Source of the DNA: Psychrobacillus faecigallinarum
Lineage (GTDB): Bacteria > Bacillota > Bacilli > Bacillales_A > Planococcaceae
Direction: 5' to 3'
Assembly (NCBI RefSeq): GCF_014836595.1
Contig: NZ_JACSQO010000001.1
Coordinates: 1 to 64,000, forward strand
DNA length: 64,000 nt
The notes under the pieces are model-generated. The model ran no database searches. It saw only the letters and a list, made by a program, of their open reading frames with translations, and had not been told where the DNA came from. The first letter of the stretch is position 1; every line of letters begins with the position of its first letter. Both the position numbers and the translations under genes were made by a program. Positions 61,487-64,000 of the stretch are shown one piece after another.

Positions 61487-61584
61487 AATACATACGAAAC
61501 TAAACAGCCAATCGCCGGTTCAATACCGTCAATTGGCTGCATAATAGAGTGTTTTATGTTTTATTACGGCCCCGAAAAGGATAG

Positions 61585-62232
61585 TCAGTGTCGAATAGGT
61601 TCTATACTCAGCACCGTACTAGTTGACCCTAATTTTTCCATTAGTTTTTTCGCCTTACCATATGGAAATCTTTCTACTAATATAAATGGAGGATTTTTTG
61701 AGCCCTTAAGCAAATCTCCTGTTGAAATCTCAATTCCTAATACGTTCTTTATTTTTATTAAATCTTTTAAGCCTTCATTTGGAGGTTTTACTAACAAAAT
61801 ATTACAAGTATTAGGAATCTCAATACTTGTTTTCTGTACTATTTCATTTAAACACCCACTATTCACCCATTTGTTAAAATCCGAGGTAACTAAATTAGCA
61901 TGGCTTGGGTTCATATCCCCAGAATCAATAACTAATACCTCTTTTTCATCCGCATCTTGAAGCATTAGAAAAACATTTCCTCCACCATCGTCACCGATTG
62001 CAATAAACCCACTTGCATACTCATCTACTTCCCAAGTTTCATTTCTTTCCACTATATCTTCCGTACCATAAATAACCAACCCACCTCCTATTGAAAACCC
62101 ATTTGTATATCTTAATAAATCCTTGTATACATTCGGTAATTCTAATTTTAATAGATTTTCTACTTCTTGTATTTCAATATCACTTGCTGCTGTATTTTTT
62201 GCCAAGTCTGAAACCTTGGATAAATTAATCAT
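61585..62232 (-). CDS. SMI1/KNR4 (SUKH-1) immunity protein
   Basis: The 215-residue protein reads EVENLLKLELPNVYKDLLRY, TNGFSIGGGLVIYGTEDIVE and GFIAIGDDGGGNVFLML, the SUKH-1 pattern of nuclease-toxin immunity proteins. ATG 62232 overlaps the upstream toxin stop by four bases. An extra C-terminal domain of about 75 residues follows the SUKH fold. Confidence 0.85.
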   Translation of the reverse strand: MINLSKVSDLAKNTAASDIEIQEVENLLKLELPNVYKDLLRYTNGFSIGGGLVIYGTEDIVERNETWEVDEYASGFIAIGDDGGGNVFLMLQDADEKEVLVIDSGDMNPSHANLVTSDFNKWVNSGCLNEIVQKTSIEIPNTCNILLVKPPNEGLKDLIKIKNVLGIEISTGDLLKGSKNPPFILVERFPYGKAKKLMEKLGSTSTVLSIEPIRH

Positions 62233-62840
62233 TTGACAAATCCTCCTAAACTATCAAAATATTTGTATGCATCTCCCATTGCTTTACGGGCAGTTTTTGG
62301 ATCAACTCCTGCCTCAATCATTTCCCTATAGCTCTCATTAAATTCATAACGTAAATCTGTATTAAAGCCCTCAGTTTTTCTCCGTTTCCTCTGCATAGAA
62401 GAAATTAGCATGGGATTGGCCCGAGCTTGAAGGGAGAAGTATTGCGGAAGCTTTCTTTTCGTTATAATCAAATCCTCCCTCTCTAGCCCATCTATTCGCC
62501 CATTCATTTTGTATTGGATGGTGAGACTGTATTCGATTATCTGAAGCAATATTTTTATTTCCTGTTGCGCGATTAACCCCAGGACTTAAATAGCCATGTT
62601 CATCAACATCTCCCTTTAGATATCCCCCTGGCCTTTTAGCATTATCCGTACCCTTACCATCAATCTTTTCTATCTTTTTCCCATCTTTGAAGCCATCATT
62701 AATCTTATCTATTATTTTAAGTGGTTTGACAACTGTAAATAACGCTGCCTCCGCAATGGGCCCTGGTGAAGGGTCCTCTACCATGGTGATGATGTCTCCT
62801 ACTAAAAATTCATCCATCACTTTTATTGCGGGGAATATAT
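62229..62840 (-). pseudogene. SHH-type nuclease toxin tip, frameshifted (junction copy 3)
   Basis: The first frame reads MDEFLVGDIITMVEDPSPGP, KINDGFKDGKKIEKIDGKG (junction), YLSPGVNRATGNKNIASDNR and QSHHPIQNEWANRWAREGG up to SSSGQSHA. The frame then shifts near 62405, and the true continuation SSMQRKRRKTEGFNTDLRYE, FNESYREMIEAGVDPKTARK ends at 62229. The QSHHPIQ motif marks a HNH-like nuclease. The LXG part upstream is missing. Confidence 0.75.
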
Positions 62841-62887
62841 CTTCTTCAGATTGAAGGGAACTTGGAAAAGTGCATTTAAGAAAGAAG

Positions 62888-62930
62888 GAGTGTTAGAAAA
62901 CGCTTAAGAAAAATCGTTTTCAACACTCCC
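62888..62930. terminator. strong hairpin
   Basis: GGAGTGTTAGAAAACG pairs with CGTTTTCAACACTCC around 12 bases. It lies between the junction remnant and the 62948 gene and would act as a terminator or barrier. Confidence 0.65.
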
Positions 62931-62947
62931 ATGTTAAGATTACTATA

Positions 62948-63374
62948 TTTCATTAATTATTTTTACTTCAAAGAGATGTTTCAATTGAACTGTTACTGGA
63001 ACATACATATAGTAATCTTGATCCTTATCCATTTCTAATCTTACTAATTTCACATCCTGTCTGTGTCAGTCATTAGGTATTTCATCTAAATAATCTTCTA
63101 CTTCTTCTTTATAATCAAGCTGTAAAATGTATCCTTGATTCACGAGGGCAAAAACGATTAATGTACCAAGTAAATCTTTTTTGTTATTATCCCGAACAAA
63201 TTCTTCTTCCTCAAACCAAATATCTTTCAGATTATATTTAATCCAAAATTCTGCAGAGGAAATATTGTTATAGTCATTGATTATTTGTTTGACAATTTGA
63301 TGATAGTTTTTAGGTATAATTTGTTCTAAATTACGATTAGCTTCAATCTTGAAAGGATAATCTTCTTCTATTAG
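62948..63374 (-). pseudogene. unknown gene downstream of the PoNi-type gene, with an internal stop
   Basis: The frame directly follows the TAG of the gene upstream and lacks its own start. It reads YPFKIEANRNLEQIIPKNYH, FWIKYNLKDIWFEEEEFVRD and KEEVEDYLDEIPND, a TGA, then VKLVRLEMDKDQDYYMYVPV to TAG 62948. The last 135 bases are duplicated in inverted form at 59200-59335. Possible immunity family; function unknown. Confidence 0.5.
62960..63095 (-). repeat. inverted repeat, right copy (partner 59200-59335)
   Basis: The counterpart of 59200-59335, with only a few differences. It is the 3' end of the broken 62948-63374 gene. The pair brackets 3.6 kb of rearranged toxin fragments. Confidence 0.8.
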
Positions 63375-63377
63375 TGA

Positions 63378-64000
63378 CTATTCATCTTTTCCTACCTGTT
63401 TTAACGGTCCAATATTAAATACAATGTCCTTTTTGTAATGGGCTAAGTCGTACGGATAATGGTTATTTGCTTTTAGTGGACTGTCATCTAACTCCAGAAT
63501 TTTCGCTAGGGCTGCAGTTTCAAAACTCCAAAAGCCAAGATAACCTGGCTCTTTATGCGAGTTCTTCCAACCATAACTATAGTGTCCTTGAAACCATTCT
63601 TTTTCGATATATTTTTCTAGTCTCGTAGATGCTACTACTTTATTTCTGAAACCTAGCTCAATAATTTCTAATGACTTAGCATAAGGGTTTTTCAATTCAA
63701 ATTGTGTAGATTTTATCTTTCGCTCAATTTTATATGAATATAACAAGAAATCCAATAGAACATCGTCTACCTGTTCACCATCTGCAATCTTTGCTAACCT
63801 ATCTATGTTTTCTTTGTCAGTTTCCAGGAGTATTCCTAAAGCAACCATCCAAATAAAATTAATATAACGCACTTTTTTATATCCAATATACTCTAGCAGT
63901 ATGAGTGATTCTAGATACTCTTCTTCTAAATCAGCACATGCTCTTCCTAATGAGTACTTGGCCCGTATCAATTCAGTATATATCTGAAACAATGAAGATC
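63378..64000 (-). CDS. PoNi-like immunity protein (DUF1911 type), 5' end outside the window
   Basis: The frame stays open past TTG 63992 to the window edge, so the true start may be beyond it. It reads YLESLILLEYIGYKKVRYIN, FQGHYSYGWKNSHKEPGYLG, FWSFETAALAKILELDDSPL and NNHYPYDLAHYKKD. The GYWSFE...LDDSxL...YPYD pattern matches DUF1911 proteins that protect against PoNe DNase toxins. The toxin should lie to the right. Confidence 0.75.
   Translation of the reverse strand, partial: SSLFQIYTELIRAKYSLGRACADLEEEYLESLILLEYIGYKKVRYINFIWMVALGILLETDKENIDRLAKIADGEQVDDVLLDFLLYSYKIERKIKSTQFELKNPYAKSLEIIELGFRNKVVASTRLEKYIEKEWFQGHYSYGWKNSHKEPGYLGFWSFETAALAKILELDDSPLKANNHYPYDLAHYKKDIVFNIGPLKQVGKDE

Overview
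The window is AT-rich DNA from a spore-forming member of the Bacillales. The evidence is a gerA-type spore germination operon, strong AGGAGG ribosome binding sites, Firmicute lipoboxes, LXG (type VII) toxins and a FusB-like protein. The Lysinibacillus/Solibacillus/Viridibacillus group is a reasonable guess, but the sequence alone does not prove it.

Layout. (1) 1-15.9 kb is the early half of a prophage, mostly on the minus strand. From right to left it holds an integrase, a CI/Cro switch with five operator palindromes, an excisionase, small early genes, a recombination/SSB-like module (Gp157-like, AAA ATPase, DUF669-like), a D5-type primase-helicase beside an iteron-like candidate origin, an ERCC4 nuclease, a late regulator, a cargo block (secreted peptide, HEPN protein, membrane protein) and then HNH, TerS and the first codons of TerL. 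(2) 15.7-18.3 kb is an attachment region. The 3' end of a tRNA lies between two convergent tyrosine integrases, followed by broken phage genes. (3) 18.5-25.4 kb holds tandem LXG polymorphic toxin loci: one frameshifted, one intact (EndoU tip with a CdiI-like immunity protein), one collapsed to a remnant, plus immunity genes. (4) 26-53 kb is chromosomal: a lipoprotein nuclease, a purine permease under a guanine riboswitch, a TetR/MFS pair with matching operators, an EF-G-binding protein, lipoproteins, a CPBP protease, the gerA operon, a nucleoside hydrolase homologue, a MerR/BltD-like pair and an SbsC-like secreted protein. Several decayed genes are interspersed. (5) 53.5-64 kb is a second polymorphic-toxin region made of orphan toxin tips and immunity genes. 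The immunity genes are mostly intact, and nearly every toxin is frameshifted, truncated or split. The same pre-toxin junction occurs three times, and an inverted repeat of about 135 bp marks rearrangement.

The most unusual features are: a duplicated promoter-palindrome-terminator leader ahead of two phage cargo genes; paralogous 32-residue phage micro-ORFs; two adjacent phage proteins with SSB-like acidic C-termini; and the contrast between dead toxins and preserved immunity genes in the 53-64 kb array.
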